From Prevotella sp. (GTDB taxonomy: Bacteria > Bacteroidota > Bacteroidia > Bacteroidales > Bacteroidaceae): a DNA stretch of 64,000 bases. The notes under the pieces are model-generated. The model was not told the DNA's origin, made no database searches, and was given only the letters and a program-made list of their open reading frames with translations. Location: NCBI GenBank assembly GCA_017617615.1, contig JAFZVV010000007.1, positions 1-64,000 on the forward strand, read 5' to 3'. Of this stretch, positions 8,192 to 17,600 are shown in pieces (the first letter of the stretch is position 1; each line of letters opens with the position of its first letter). Made by a program: the position numbers and the translations under genes.

Positions 8192-10276
8192 TCAGTTCTT
8201 CTTCAGCACCACTGCCGAGCGGGCGGGCAGATACAGTTTCAGCCACTCCTTGTGATCACCGACATAGAGCGGGTCGAAGTTGGTGAAATGTGTCATGCTG
8301 TCGTCGGCAAGGCCGTTGCCACCGAAGTCCTTCGCGTCGGTATTGAGCACCACGTCGTAGGAACCCGTCGGGACTAGGAAACCATAGTCGGTGAACGAAC
8401 GAGTGGGACTGAAGTTGAACACGAACACCAGGTCGCCACGCATGAATGCCAGCACCTGGTCGCCGTCGTTGTGCCAGATTTCCTGCACAGGAGTCTTCTG
8501 GAAATTCTTCTCCGACTTGATGACCTTGAGCATCTGCCTGTCGAAATCGCCGAGCCAATGATAACAGAGATCGTGGTTGTCGACGAGGTTCCACTGACGG
8601 CGTGCGTACTTGTAACTCCAGCCATTGCCCTCGCGGGGGAAGTCTATCCATTCGGGATGGCCGAACTCATTGCCCATGAAGTTGAGGTAGCCCCCATTGA
8701 TGGCGGCGGCTGTAACCAGGCGTATCATTTTGTGCAGGGCGATGCCACGGTGTGCCATCTCGTTCTCATCACCCTTCTTGAAGTGCCAGTACATATCGGC
8801 ATCGATGAGGCGGAAGACGATGGTCTTGTCACCCACCAAGGCCTGGTCATGACTCTCGCAATAACTGATGGTCTTCTCATCGGGACGGCGGTTCTTCACC
8901 TCCCAGAAGATGGAACTGGGTTTCCAGTTCTCGTCGCTCAACTCCTTGATGGTCTTAATCCAGTAGTCGGGGATATTCATTGCCATGCGGTAGTCGAAGC
9001 CATAGCCACCATCCTCGAATTTCGCTGCCAGACCCGGCATGCCGCTCACTTCCTCGGCGATGGTCACGGCATGGGGGTTCACCTCATGGATGAGTTTGTT
9101 GGCAAGCGTGAGGTAACAGATGGCATTGTCGTCTTCGTGACCGTTGAAATAGTCGCCATAGTTGCAGAATGCCTCACCAAGACCATGGCTGTAGTATAGC
9201 ATGGAGGTGACGCCGTCGAAGCGGAATCCGTCGAAGTGGTACTCCTCGAGCCAGTACTTGCAGTTGGAGAGGAGGAAATGGATGACATCGTCCTTGCCAT
9301 AGTCGAAGCACAGCGAGTCCCATGCCGGATGCTCGTGCTTGTCGCCGGGATAGAAGAACTGGTTGGGGTCGCCAGCAAGATTGCCGAGACCCTCCACCTC
9401 GTTCTTCACGGCATGCGAGTGCACGATATCCATGATGACGGCGATGCCGTTCTGGTGGGCGGTATCAATGAGCGACTTCAGTTCCTCGGGGGTACCGAAA
9501 CGGCTGGACGCGGCAAAGAACGAACTGACATGATAGCCAAAAGAGCCATAGTAGGGATGTTCCTGGATGGCCATGATCTGGATACAGTTGTAACCATCGG
9601 CGATGACCCTGGGCAGCACGTTCTCCTTGAACTCGGTATATGACCCAACCTTCTCGGCGTCTTGTGACATGCCGATATGGCACTCGTAGATGAGGAGGGG
9701 GTTGACATTGGGACGGAAGGTCTTCTTCTTCCATACGTAGGGCTCAGCGGGAGCCCACACCTGTGCTGAGAAGATTTTCGTGTCTTCATCCTGCACCACG
9801 CGCTGTGCCCATGCCGGGATGCGCTCGCCTTCACCACCGTTCCAATGGACGTGCATCTTATAAAGGTCGCCATGCTTCATGGCTTTCGACGGCAACTTCA
9901 GTTCCCAGTTGCCTGTACCCGCCACACGCTTGGCACGATATTTCTCCGTCTCCTGCCAGTCGTTGAAGTCGCCCACAAGATAGATATCCGTAGCGGTGGG
10001 AGCCCACTCGCGGAACACCCAGCCACGGGCAGTACGATGAAGTCCGAAATAATCGTAGCCAGAGGCGAAGTCCTTAAGCGTAATCTTACCGTTGCGCGTG
10101 AGTTGGTTGATTTTCCACACGGCATGGTCGTGGCGCCCAGTGATGGCACCCTCATAGGGCTCGAGATAAGCGTCGTGTGCTACCAGACCGATATGTTTCG
10201 GTGCTCTCTTACGTGTCGTTCTTGTCTTCACTACCTTTTCTTTGGGAGTGGTGTTGGGGTTGTTTTTCTCTGCCAT
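8192..10276 (-). CDS. glgB: 1,4-alpha-glucan branching enzyme (GH13)
   Basis: The enzyme forms alpha-1,6 branches in glycogen. The 694-residue protein has a Lys/Arg/Thr-rich head (1-28), a CBM48-like domain (about 60-175; VFREWAPTATDIYLVGDFNDW) and a GH13 barrel. Catalytic residues are visible: the nucleophile D354 in HFDGFRFDGVTSM, the acid E408 in TIAEEVSGMPG and the stabiliser in YCESHDQAL. NEFGHPEWIDFPREGNGWSY near the C-terminus is typical of the eukaryote-like (GH13_8) branching enzymes used by Bacteroidota. It lies downstream of the YhcH-family gene (21 bp gap), so the two may be co-transcribed. No other glycogen gene is in the window. Confidence 0.96.
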   Translation of the reverse strand: MAEKNNPNTTPKEKVVKTRTTRKRAPKHIGLVAHDAYLEPYEGAITGRHDHAVWKINQLTRNGKITLKDFASGYDYFGLHRTARGWVFREWAPTATDIYLVGDFNDWQETEKYRAKRVAGTGNWELKLPSKAMKHGDLYKMHVHWNGGEGERIPAWAQRVVQDEDTKIFSAQVWAPAEPYVWKKKTFRPNVNPLLIYECHIGMSQDAEKVGSYTEFKENVLPRVIADGYNCIQIMAIQEHPYYGSFGYHVSSFFAASSRFGTPEELKSLIDTAHQNGIAVIMDIVHSHAVKNEVEGLGNLAGDPNQFFYPGDKHEHPAWDSLCFDYGKDDVIHFLLSNCKYWLEEYHFDGFRFDGVTSMLYYSHGLGEAFCNYGDYFNGHEDDNAICYLTLANKLIHEVNPHAVTIAEEVSGMPGLAAKFEDGGYGFDYRMAMNIPDYWIKTIKELSDENWKPSSIFWEVKNRRPDEKTISYCESHDQALVGDKTIVFRLIDADMYWHFKKGDENEMAHRGIALHKMIRLVTAAAINGGYLNFMGNEFGHPEWIDFPREGNGWSYKYARRQWNLVDNHDLCYHWLGDFDRQMLKVIKSEKNFQKTPVQEIWHNDGDQVLAFMRGDLVFVFNFSPTRSFTDYGFLVPTGSYDVVLNTDAKDFGGNGLADDSMTHFTNFDPLYVGDHKEWLKLYLPARSAVVLKKN

Positions 10277-10297
10277 ATATAGATTTGGTTTGGTTTC

Positions 10298-10747
10298 TTA
10301 TCGTACTGCCACCTTGAATATCGCTTTCTTGAACTGAGGCTCCGTAGAGATACATGGTGCATGACCGTCTTGCGGAAAGAAGACGACGAACATGCCACGC
10401 TTGCAGGTAACATAACTTTGCGGGGCGATGCCCGGGAAGAGGGTCATGTCCTTAGTCTCGTCGTATGCCGCACCCGAGAGTTCGCAAGCCGGAGAAAAGC
10501 CAAACACCTCGTCGGAAGAGATGGGCACCTGAATGTCAATCATCCTGACATGGGTCTCCAGGACTGCCTCTTCGGGGGTTTTGCCCTTGGGCACCTGCAC
10601 ATTGACGAACACATCGTCGCCCTGAATCACATGCTTGCCCTCGGAAAGGGCACTGAGATCGTTGTCACGAAGGAAATCGGCCACCACCTGAAAGAGGGGA
10701 TTGAGGCACACGTATTGCCCCAAATGGTCTAATGTGTCGATAATCAT
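10298..10747 (-). CDS. YhcH/YjgK/YiaL family protein
   Basis: This 149-residue cupin-like protein belongs to the YhcH/YjgK/YiaL (DUF386) family. Supporting features are the opening MIIDTLDHLGQYVCLNPLFQ, the segment VLETHVRMIDIQVPISSDEVFGF with its conserved H and D, and the C-terminal FVVFFPQDGHAPCI with a conserved H-x-P pair, followed by FKKAIFKVAV. Family members bind metal and are linked to sugar handling, for instance sialic-acid or beta-galactoside catabolism, but the reaction is often unclear. It sits 21 bp upstream of glgB and 27 bp after the MORN gene's stop, consistent with a carbohydrate-related operon. Confidence 0.92.
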   Translation of the reverse strand: MIIDTLDHLGQYVCLNPLFQVVADFLRDNDLSALSEGKHVIQGDDVFVNVQVPKGKTPEEAVLETHVRMIDIQVPISSDEVFGFSPACELSGAAYDETKDMTLFPGIAPQSYVTCKRGMFVVFFPQDGHAPCISTEPQFKKAIFKVAVR

Positions 10748-10774
10748 GAGTATAGCATTAAATGTATGGTCATG

Positions 10775-11890
10775 TCAGTCGGTATAGCGAATGCCGTCGG
10801 CATAATGGCCACGGGCAATGACCTGGCCACTTTTGTTCTTCTCCACGAAATTGCCGTCGCGCTCACCATTCTTGTAAGCGCCCTCGAAGCGCTTGCCGTC
10901 GGAAGACTCCTCGATGGCCTCGCCATGGCGGATGCCACGGTGGTAGTTGCCACGGAAACGGGCACCATCGTGGTAACGGATGATGACCAATCCCTCGAAG
11001 TTGCCATCGCGGAACGACCCTTCATACACGTCACCGTTCTTCTTCGTCAATTTGCCTTGACCGTTCTGCTTGTCCTTCGCCCACTGACCAGTGTAGACGT
11101 CGCCATTGCTCCACTTGAACGTGCCGGTGCCCGAGCGCTCGCCATTGAGGAAGCGGCCCTGATAGACATCCCTGTTCTTGTAGGTCACCGTGCCATAGCC
11201 CGTTCGCTCGTTGTTCACATAGTCGCCCTCGTAGACGTCGCCGTTGGCGAACTCATAGTGCCCCTTGCCGTTGGGCAGGTCGTGTTCCCAGTTGCCGATA
11301 TACTTGTCGCCCTCGGCATAATAGTTCGTGCCCTTGCCCGAACGCTCGTTGTTGAGCCAGTTGCCGGAGTAATAGGCATCGCCCCAATGGAAGACGCCAT
11401 AGCCATTTTTCTCATCGTTCTTCCAGTTGCCGTCATAATACTGACCGGTGCAGAAGGTATACTTCCCCTTTCCGCTCCGCTCACCGGCATACCACATGCC
11501 TTCGTAGACATCGCCGTTATAGTAGTACATCACCCCTTTTCCGTGGGGAATGTCCCTGTACCAGCTGCCCACATACTTGTTGTTGTTCATATAATAGAAA
11601 GTGCCTTTCCCATGACGCTGGTCCTGGAAATAGTCACCCTCATATTTCTCACCGTCGGCAAAGGTATACACACCACGTCCCTGGCGCTTGCCTTTTACAT
11701 ATTCGCCCTTATAGACATCACCGTTGTCGTAGGTGGTGACGCCTTTCCCATGCGGTTTTCCTCCTATCATTTCCCCTTGGTAATGACCATGGTCCTTAGT
11801 GGTATAGGTGCCAATAGTCACTTTCTGCGCACTGGCATGCACCACGGCCACCATGATGGTCATCAACAATATATTCAAGCGAATTCTCAT
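10775..11890 (-). CDS. Exported MORN-repeat protein
   Basis: A signal peptide (MRIRLNILLMTIMVAVVHASAQ) precedes about thirteen consecutive MORN repeats of 23 residues with the pattern YxGxWxxGxxxGxGxxxxxxGDxY, filling the rest of the 371-residue protein. MORN repeats fold into long beta-hairpin sheets that bind lipids or proteins in eukaryotes; in secreted bacterial proteins their role is poorly known. I choose the start at 11890 because it opens the signal peptide, while an upstream ATG in frame (11914) lies inside the likely -7 box. The next gene (YhcH family) begins 27 bp after its stop. Confidence 0.92.
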   Translation of the reverse strand: MRIRLNILLMTIMVAVVHASAQKVTIGTYTTKDHGHYQGEMIGGKPHGKGVTTYDNGDVYKGEYVKGKRQGRGVYTFADGEKYEGDYFQDQRHGKGTFYYMNNNKYVGSWYRDIPHGKGVMYYYNGDVYEGMWYAGERSGKGKYTFCTGQYYDGNWKNDEKNGYGVFHWGDAYYSGNWLNNERSGKGTNYYAEGDKYIGNWEHDLPNGKGHYEFANGDVYEGDYVNNERTGYGTVTYKNRDVYQGRFLNGERSGTGTFKWSNGDVYTGQWAKDKQNGQGKLTKKNGDVYEGSFRDGNFEGLVIIRYHDGARFRGNYHRGIRHGEAIEESSDGKRFEGAYKNGERDGNFVEKNKSGQVIARGHYADGIRYTD

Positions 11891-11911
11891 TATCTTCTTC
11901 GGATTATCGCC

Positions 11912-11919
11912 CAAAATTA
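11912..11919 (-). promoter_or_regulatory. -7 box for the MORN gene
   Basis: TAATTTTG on the minus strand matches TAnnTTTG, about 22 bp before the ATG at 11890. No -33 box at ordinary spacing was found. Confidence 0.45.
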
Positions 11920-12225
11920 CAAAAAAAGTGGCAAACGAAAAAAACTTTTGGATTTTTTAATAAAATAATTCATTCTCGTGTCGCATCCGCTCGCTCATGG
12001 GCGCTAAAGAAGATAGTTTTCTTCATCATTTCCAATTAAATTTTTCTTATCAAATTCCAAATAAATTAAAGTAAATTTTACCCGAAAAAGAGTATATTTG
12101 CACCCGAATAACCATCTCTCCGAAAGAGACGAATGAAAGACGACCACATTATGTCACTTTGTCGAATGATGGATATATTCGAAAAAAAACTTGATGTCAA
12201 TTGACAAACACAAAAAATCTATACA
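11920..12225. other. Long leader / divergent promoter region between MORN and GH31 genes
   Basis: The stretch is AT-rich around 11925-12080 and holds the GH31 promoter element at 12093. It leaves an unusually long leader of about 125 bases. Within it, a 23-codon open frame runs from ATG 12133 to TGA 12204 (MKDDHIMSLCRMMDIFEKK...); it could be a leader peptide but has no supporting Shine-Dalgarno site. Confidence 0.4.
12093..12100 (+). promoter_or_regulatory. -7 box for the GH31-NRPS operon
   Basis: TATATTTG matches TAnnTTTG and lies 125 bp before the GH31 start codon. No clear TTG was found 19-21 bp upstream. Confidence 0.5.
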
Positions 12226-14568
12226 ATGAGAAAAAACATCCTTCTGATGCTGCTCTCTTGCCTCACATCGATGGCAAGCGCACAACTGCAGACCAATGCC
12301 GGAGTGCAATATCTACAGAACAATGCCAGAGACATGTCTACCGACTTCAGTGACCTGTCGAACACGTACTTCCTTGCCGACAGCCTCTCCGCCTTCAATG
12401 CCGCCAATGCCTCGGGTAAGGTGAACTGGAAGCGCTACCGCCTGTCACCCCGCCAAGCCTTCAACCTCAATGGCTATTGGCCCGTGCGGATGCAGATGCT
12501 CGATTTCCCCGACACCCAGTATGACAACGACCCCGACCTTGCCTTCCAGTTGCAGTTCATCGACGAGCGCACGGTGCGCATCCGGATGCTCACCACCCCC
12601 ATCGCTGCTCCCGACGACACCGATGCCGACCCGATGTTCTCGGATGAGTTCAAGGCGCGGTGGAAGACCATTGACAGCCGTCCCTCGGCACATGGTTGGC
12701 GCATGACACAAGATGCACGGGGCATCAGGTACGAGGGCAGCAACGGGAGCATAGAGGTGCAGCGCTACCCATGGCGCGTCATCCTCCGCGACAGCAACGG
12801 GAAAATCCTCACCCAGACCCGTGCCATCGTCGACAATGACTCCACACAGGTAAAACTGTTGCCGTTCAATTTCATCAAACGTGGTGCCGACAACTCAAGG
12901 AGCGTGAATCCCGTATTCTTCCTGTCGCCTGGAGAGCGTATCTATGGCTGTGGCGAGTCTTTCACTTCGCTCAACAAAGTAGGTCAGAAGGTGCATCTCT
13001 ACGTCACCGACCCCCAAGGACCAGAAACCGACGGGATGTACAAGCCCGTGCCATTCTACTTCAGCAACAGAGGATATGGCGTGTTCATGCATACCAGTGC
13101 ACCAGCTACGTGTGACTTCGGCGCTTCGTATATCGGTGCCCAGCGCCTGTTCATGGGCGACGAGGCAGTCGACCTCTTCATCTTCTTCGGCGAGCCAAAG
13201 GAGATTCTCGATGCCTACACCAATGTCACGGGAAAGAGTCCGATGCTCCCCCTATGGACCTTCGGCACGTGGATGAGCCGCATCACCTATTTCTCCCAGG
13301 CAGAGGGACTTGATATCGCCAAGCAACTCCGTGCCCATAAGATTCCTGCCGATGTCATCCATTTCGACACGGGATGGTTTGGTATCGACTGGCAATGTGA
13401 CTACGAATTTGCCAAAGACCGTTTCCCCGACCCAGTGGGCATGCTCCGGACGATGAAGAAAGACGGGTTCCACACATGTCTGTGGCAGTTGCCCTATTTC
13501 ACGCCGAAGAACCGCTATTTCAAGGAACTCGTTGATGGTGGGATGATTGTGACCAATGCCATGGGCGGAATGCCCTATGAGGATGCCGTGCTCGACTTCT
13601 CCAACCCCAAGGCGGTGGAGTGGTACCAGGGGAAGATAGGTGCCCTCATCAGGCAGGGCGTGGGAGCCATCAAGTGCGACTTCGGCGAGGCGGCTCCCTA
13701 CAACGGGCTCTATGCCAGCGGACGCACGGGGTTCTATGAGCACAACCTCTATCCCCTGCGCTACAACAAGGCATTGTGGAATGCCGTGAAAGACAACTCC
13801 GGAGAAGGTGTGATATGGGCGCGAAGCGCATGGGCGGGCTCGCAACGCTACCCCCTGCATTGGGGCGGTGACGCCGCCACCAACGACATCGGCATGATGG
13901 GCGACCTGCGTGGCGGACTGAGTTTTGGGCTTAGTGGATTCTCCTTCTGGAGCCACGACATGGGTGGCTTCGTCACGGCATCGCCCGAGGACATCTATCG
14001 CCGGTGGCTACCCTTCGGTTTCCTCTCCTCGCATACCCGCGCCCATGGCGCTCCTCCCACCGAACCGTGGCTCATCAGCAAATCGTTCACCGATGCCTTC
14101 CGCCAGTGTGCTGAGATGAAGTATGCGCTCATGCCCTATGTCTATGCCCAGGCGAAAGACTGTTCCAACCGCGGTCTGCCAATGGTGCGCGCACTCTTCG
14201 TAGAATACCCCTGCGACCCCGGTGCGTGGCTGGTGGAAGATGAGTATATGTTTGGCTCACAGATTCTCGTGGCACCGCTCATGGAATCGGGCAGCGAAAG
14301 GATGTGCTATCTCCCTCAGGGGAAATGGATAGACTATCAGGACGGGCAGGTATACGATGGCGGATACCATACCATCAAGGCCGGTGACATTCCTTGTGTC
14401 ATCCTCGTGCGCGACGGCTCACTCATCCCATATGTGCCGGTGGCACAGTCAACCGACAAGATAGACTGGTCGAAACTGATACTCAAACCGTACAAGGTGG
14501 AGGCGACCAAGTGTAAGGGCTTGCTTTTCAAGCCCGGTGATACGGACGTGAGGGAAATAGAAGAATGA
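12226..14568 (+). CDS. Secreted GH31 glycosidase, alpha-xylosidase-like
   Basis: A signal peptide (MRKNILLMLLSCLTSMASAQ) leads a 780-residue GH31 enzyme that should act in the periplasm or at the surface. The N-terminal beta-sandwich is followed by the barrel from about residue 330. The nucleophile is D485 in GAIKCDFGEAAP, matching the K-x-DFGE signature of YicI-type alpha-xylosidases, and the acid/base is D549 in HWGGDAAT. FGLSGFSFWSHDMGGF and LSSHTRAHG are also typical. It hydrolyses alpha-xylosides or alpha-glucosides; the DFGE sequence favours xylosides, but the substrate is not proven. The NRPS gene starts 43 bp downstream without an obvious terminator, so co-transcription is possible though functional linkage is unclear. 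Confidence 0.92.
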   Translation: MRKNILLMLLSCLTSMASAQLQTNAGVQYLQNNARDMSTDFSDLSNTYFLADSLSAFNAANASGKVNWKRYRLSPRQAFNLNGYWPVRMQMLDFPDTQYDNDPDLAFQLQFIDERTVRIRMLTTPIAAPDDTDADPMFSDEFKARWKTIDSRPSAHGWRMTQDARGIRYEGSNGSIEVQRYPWRVILRDSNGKILTQTRAIVDNDSTQVKLLPFNFIKRGADNSRSVNPVFFLSPGERIYGCGESFTSLNKVGQKVHLYVTDPQGPETDGMYKPVPFYFSNRGYGVFMHTSAPATCDFGASYIGAQRLFMGDEAVDLFIFFGEPKEILDAYTNVTGKSPMLPLWTFGTWMSRITYFSQAEGLDIAKQLRAHKIPADVIHFDTGWFGIDWQCDYEFAKDRFPDPVGMLRTMKKDGFHTCLWQLPYFTPKNRYFKELVDGGMIVTNAMGGMPYEDAVLDFSNPKAVEWYQGKIGALIRQGVGAIKCDFGEAAPYNGLYASGRTGFYEHNLYPLRYNKALWNAVKDNSGEGVIWARSAWAGSQRYPLHWGGDAATNDIGMMGDLRGGLSFGLSGFSFWSHDMGGFVTASPEDIYRRWLPFGFLSSHTRAHGAPPTEPWLISKSFTDAFRQCAEMKYALMPYVYAQAKDCSNRGLPMVRALFVEYPCDPGAWLVEDEYMFGSQILVAPLMESGSERMCYLPQGKWIDYQDGQVYDGGYHTIKAGDIPCVILVRDGSLIPYVPVAQSTDKIDWSKLILKPYKVEATKCKGLLFKPGDTDVREIEE

Positions 14569-14611
14569 CGCATCCGTCCGTCAATACCTTTTTGCCAGTT
14601 ATTACCCGTTC

Positions 14612-17600
14612 ATGACAACCTACCCTCTCCTCGATTCCCAGCTCGGGATACTCCTTGCCTGTGGCAGCAGGCCCCATTCTACAGCATGGAACCTGCCGTC
14701 GGTCATCGAATTCGACAAGACAGTCGATGTGATGCAGTTGATGGAAGCCATGGGGAGGATATGTGCCGCCCGACCCGAACTGCATATCCAGTTCGTACGG
14801 ACTGCATCGGGAGAGATACGCCAGTATGCCGACACAGCCATGCCCATCCCTCTCGACCTGAAGAGGATGACCAATGAAGAGGCCAACGCGTATATGCGTG
14901 AGGGATTCGTGAGGCCCTTCACCCTTTTCGGGAAGGAAGCACTATGCCGTTTCGAAATCGTGCAGACCGACACCCGGGTGCTGTTGCTCAGCGACCTACA
15001 CCACAGCATTGCCGACGGCTTCACCATTGCCGGAAGACTGATGGGCAATGACGTGGCCGCTGCCTATGGCCACCATCCGCTCATCTTGCCCCGAATGACG
15101 CTCTTCGACTGGGCGCAGCACGAGCACGAGATGCTGCAGACACCTGTTTATGAACGTGCCAAGGCTTATTACCAGGAACTGTTTGCCAACTGCGATGCCA
15201 CCCATCTCTTCGCCACGGCCTCCGATGCCTGGGGCAAGCGCCTCTCCACCTGTTTCCGCACTAACATCGAGCATATCAGGAAATGGTGCGAGAAGCATGA
15301 CGCCTCGCCCCACCACCTGCTGATGGCAGCCTTCTGCCTCACGCTGAGCAAACTGTCGCACCAGAAAAGCATGGTATTCTCGACCATCAACCACGGTCGT
15401 TACGACAAACGGCTCAGCGCAGCCTATGGCATGTTTGTCAGCACCATTCCATTCGTTGTCGACATCGATGAGGAGATGACCATCTACGACCTCATGGCAC
15501 AGATCAAGAGACGGCTCATGCAAGGCCTGCGCCACCGCACATACCCCTACACCCACTTCTGCCAAGACATCGGCATTATCCCCAGGGTGTCGTTCGCCTT
15601 CCAGAGCGACGGCCTCCTCGAACAGGCCATCATCGACGGGAAACGGTTCAAGGGATGGCAGCTGACAGGCAATGAGACCGCCAATGACCTGAGCGTGACG
15701 GTATATACGGTGGAAACTGACTACGAGGTACGTATCGATGCCAGCGACGCCCTCTATCAGACTGCCGACCTGGAACGGTTTGGCCATGCCATGCACGAGT
15801 GTCTCGGACGGCTGATGGAAGACGACAGGCATCCCATAGGTCAAACTGACATTATCGACAGCCAGCAGAAGACACATCTCCTGGCACTATCGAAAGGAGA
15901 ACAGACCGACATCCCACGCGGGGAGACCGTGGTGAGCCTCTTCCTGCGACAAGCCGACAAGACACCCGAAGCACTGGCGGTGGACGACACCCGCCAGACC
16001 CTCACCTACGACATGCTTCGGCAACAGTCGGGAGCCCTGGCACAATGGCTGAAGACAGCTGGTGTAGGCAACGGTACTTTCGTTGGCATCGACACCAAGC
16101 CCTGCTGTGCTTTCCTCGTCGGGACACTCGCCATCATGCGTGCCGGAGGAGCCTACGTGCCCATCGCCCCCAACCTGCCACCGAAGAGACGACAGCATAT
16201 CATCGATGATGCCGCCATCACCATTATCCTCGACGAGGACAGCATCACCACACACAGTACGGCACACCCGACAGCAGACACTATAAACCTCTCCCAACCA
16301 CAAGGTGCCGCATACATGATATACACATCGGGCACGACAGGAACACCCAAGGGCGTAGTCATCCGGCACGAAGGACTGACAAACCTCATCCATTTCTGCG
16401 TGAGGCGATGGCCTCTCACCCCCAAGAGCCGCATTGCCTGCCATGCCACCATGGCCTTCGATGCATCGGTGGAAGACCTCTTCCCCGTGCTCACCATAGG
16501 AGGATGTGTGATGCCCGTACCCGAAGAGATTCGCACTGACATCGATGCCCTCGCACGGTTCATCGACGAGCACCACATCACGGGCGGATGCTACACCACA
16601 AACCTCGGCGTGGCACTGGCAAGAAGTCATCCGCTCCACGTTGACTATCTCTGCGTGGGAGGCGAACGGCTACTTACCAACCCATCGGTGGAAGGCCGGG
16701 TATACAACACCTACGGCCCCACGGAATTCACTGTAGATGCCACCTATTGCGAACTGGAGAAAGGAAAGACGTACGATGACATACCCATCGGACGGCCACT
16801 GGACAACTGCCATGCCTTCGTGACAGACCCCTATGGACGTCTCTTGCCACAAGGTGCCGTGGGAGAGCTATGGCTCGCCGGACCGCAGACTGCTGCAGGC
16901 TATTGGAACGACCCTGAACTCACTGCCAGGAAATTCACGGCATGTTCCTTTTACGACGGCACCGTATACCACACCGGAGACCTGGTGAGGTGGAACGACG
17001 ACGGAATGCTGGAATATGTAGGCAGGAAAGACAACCAAGTGAAGATTGACGGCATACGCATCAACTTCGAAGAGACAGAACGGCGGATGCTCGACATCCC
17101 CGGCATCATCCATGCCGCCGTGGTGGCACATGAGATGAACGGGAAGACCCGCCTGCTGGCATATTACACCACAGGGCACGACATCACCGAAAAAGAGATT
17201 GTCAGCATGTTGCGCCTTTGGTTGCCGCCACAGATGATCCCCACACGGTTCATCGCCCTGGAAGAGATGCCGCTGACACCGTCGGGGAAGACCGACAGGC
17301 GACGGTTGCCCCGATACATGCCAGACACCATTCCCGGCGAGGCACCACGAAACGACACCGAAGCAGCGCTGTGCATGCTCTTCAGCGCCCTTCTCGATGA
17401 GAAGACCATCGCCGCTACCGACAATTTCTTCAACCTCGGCGGCACATCGCTCATCGCCATGCAACTGGTGACCGAAGCGAGGAAGAAAGGCATAGAACTG
17501 AACTACAGCGATATCTTCGACTACCCCACCCCACGGCTCCTTGCCTCCCAGACCGCAGCACAAGACACAGACGGCAACGAGGATATCGATGGCTACGACT

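Noticed and set aside
10775..11890. Regular DNA periodicity that could suggest a repeat array such as CRISPR
   Set aside because: The 69-bp period translates as MORN repeats with a continuous reading frame and no fixed repeat with variable spacers. No CRISPR array or cas gene was found in the window.
15887..16639. 250-codon and similar open frames antisense to the NRPS gene
   Set aside because: All intact NRPS motifs are on the plus strand; the reverse frames arise from GC-rich codon bias.
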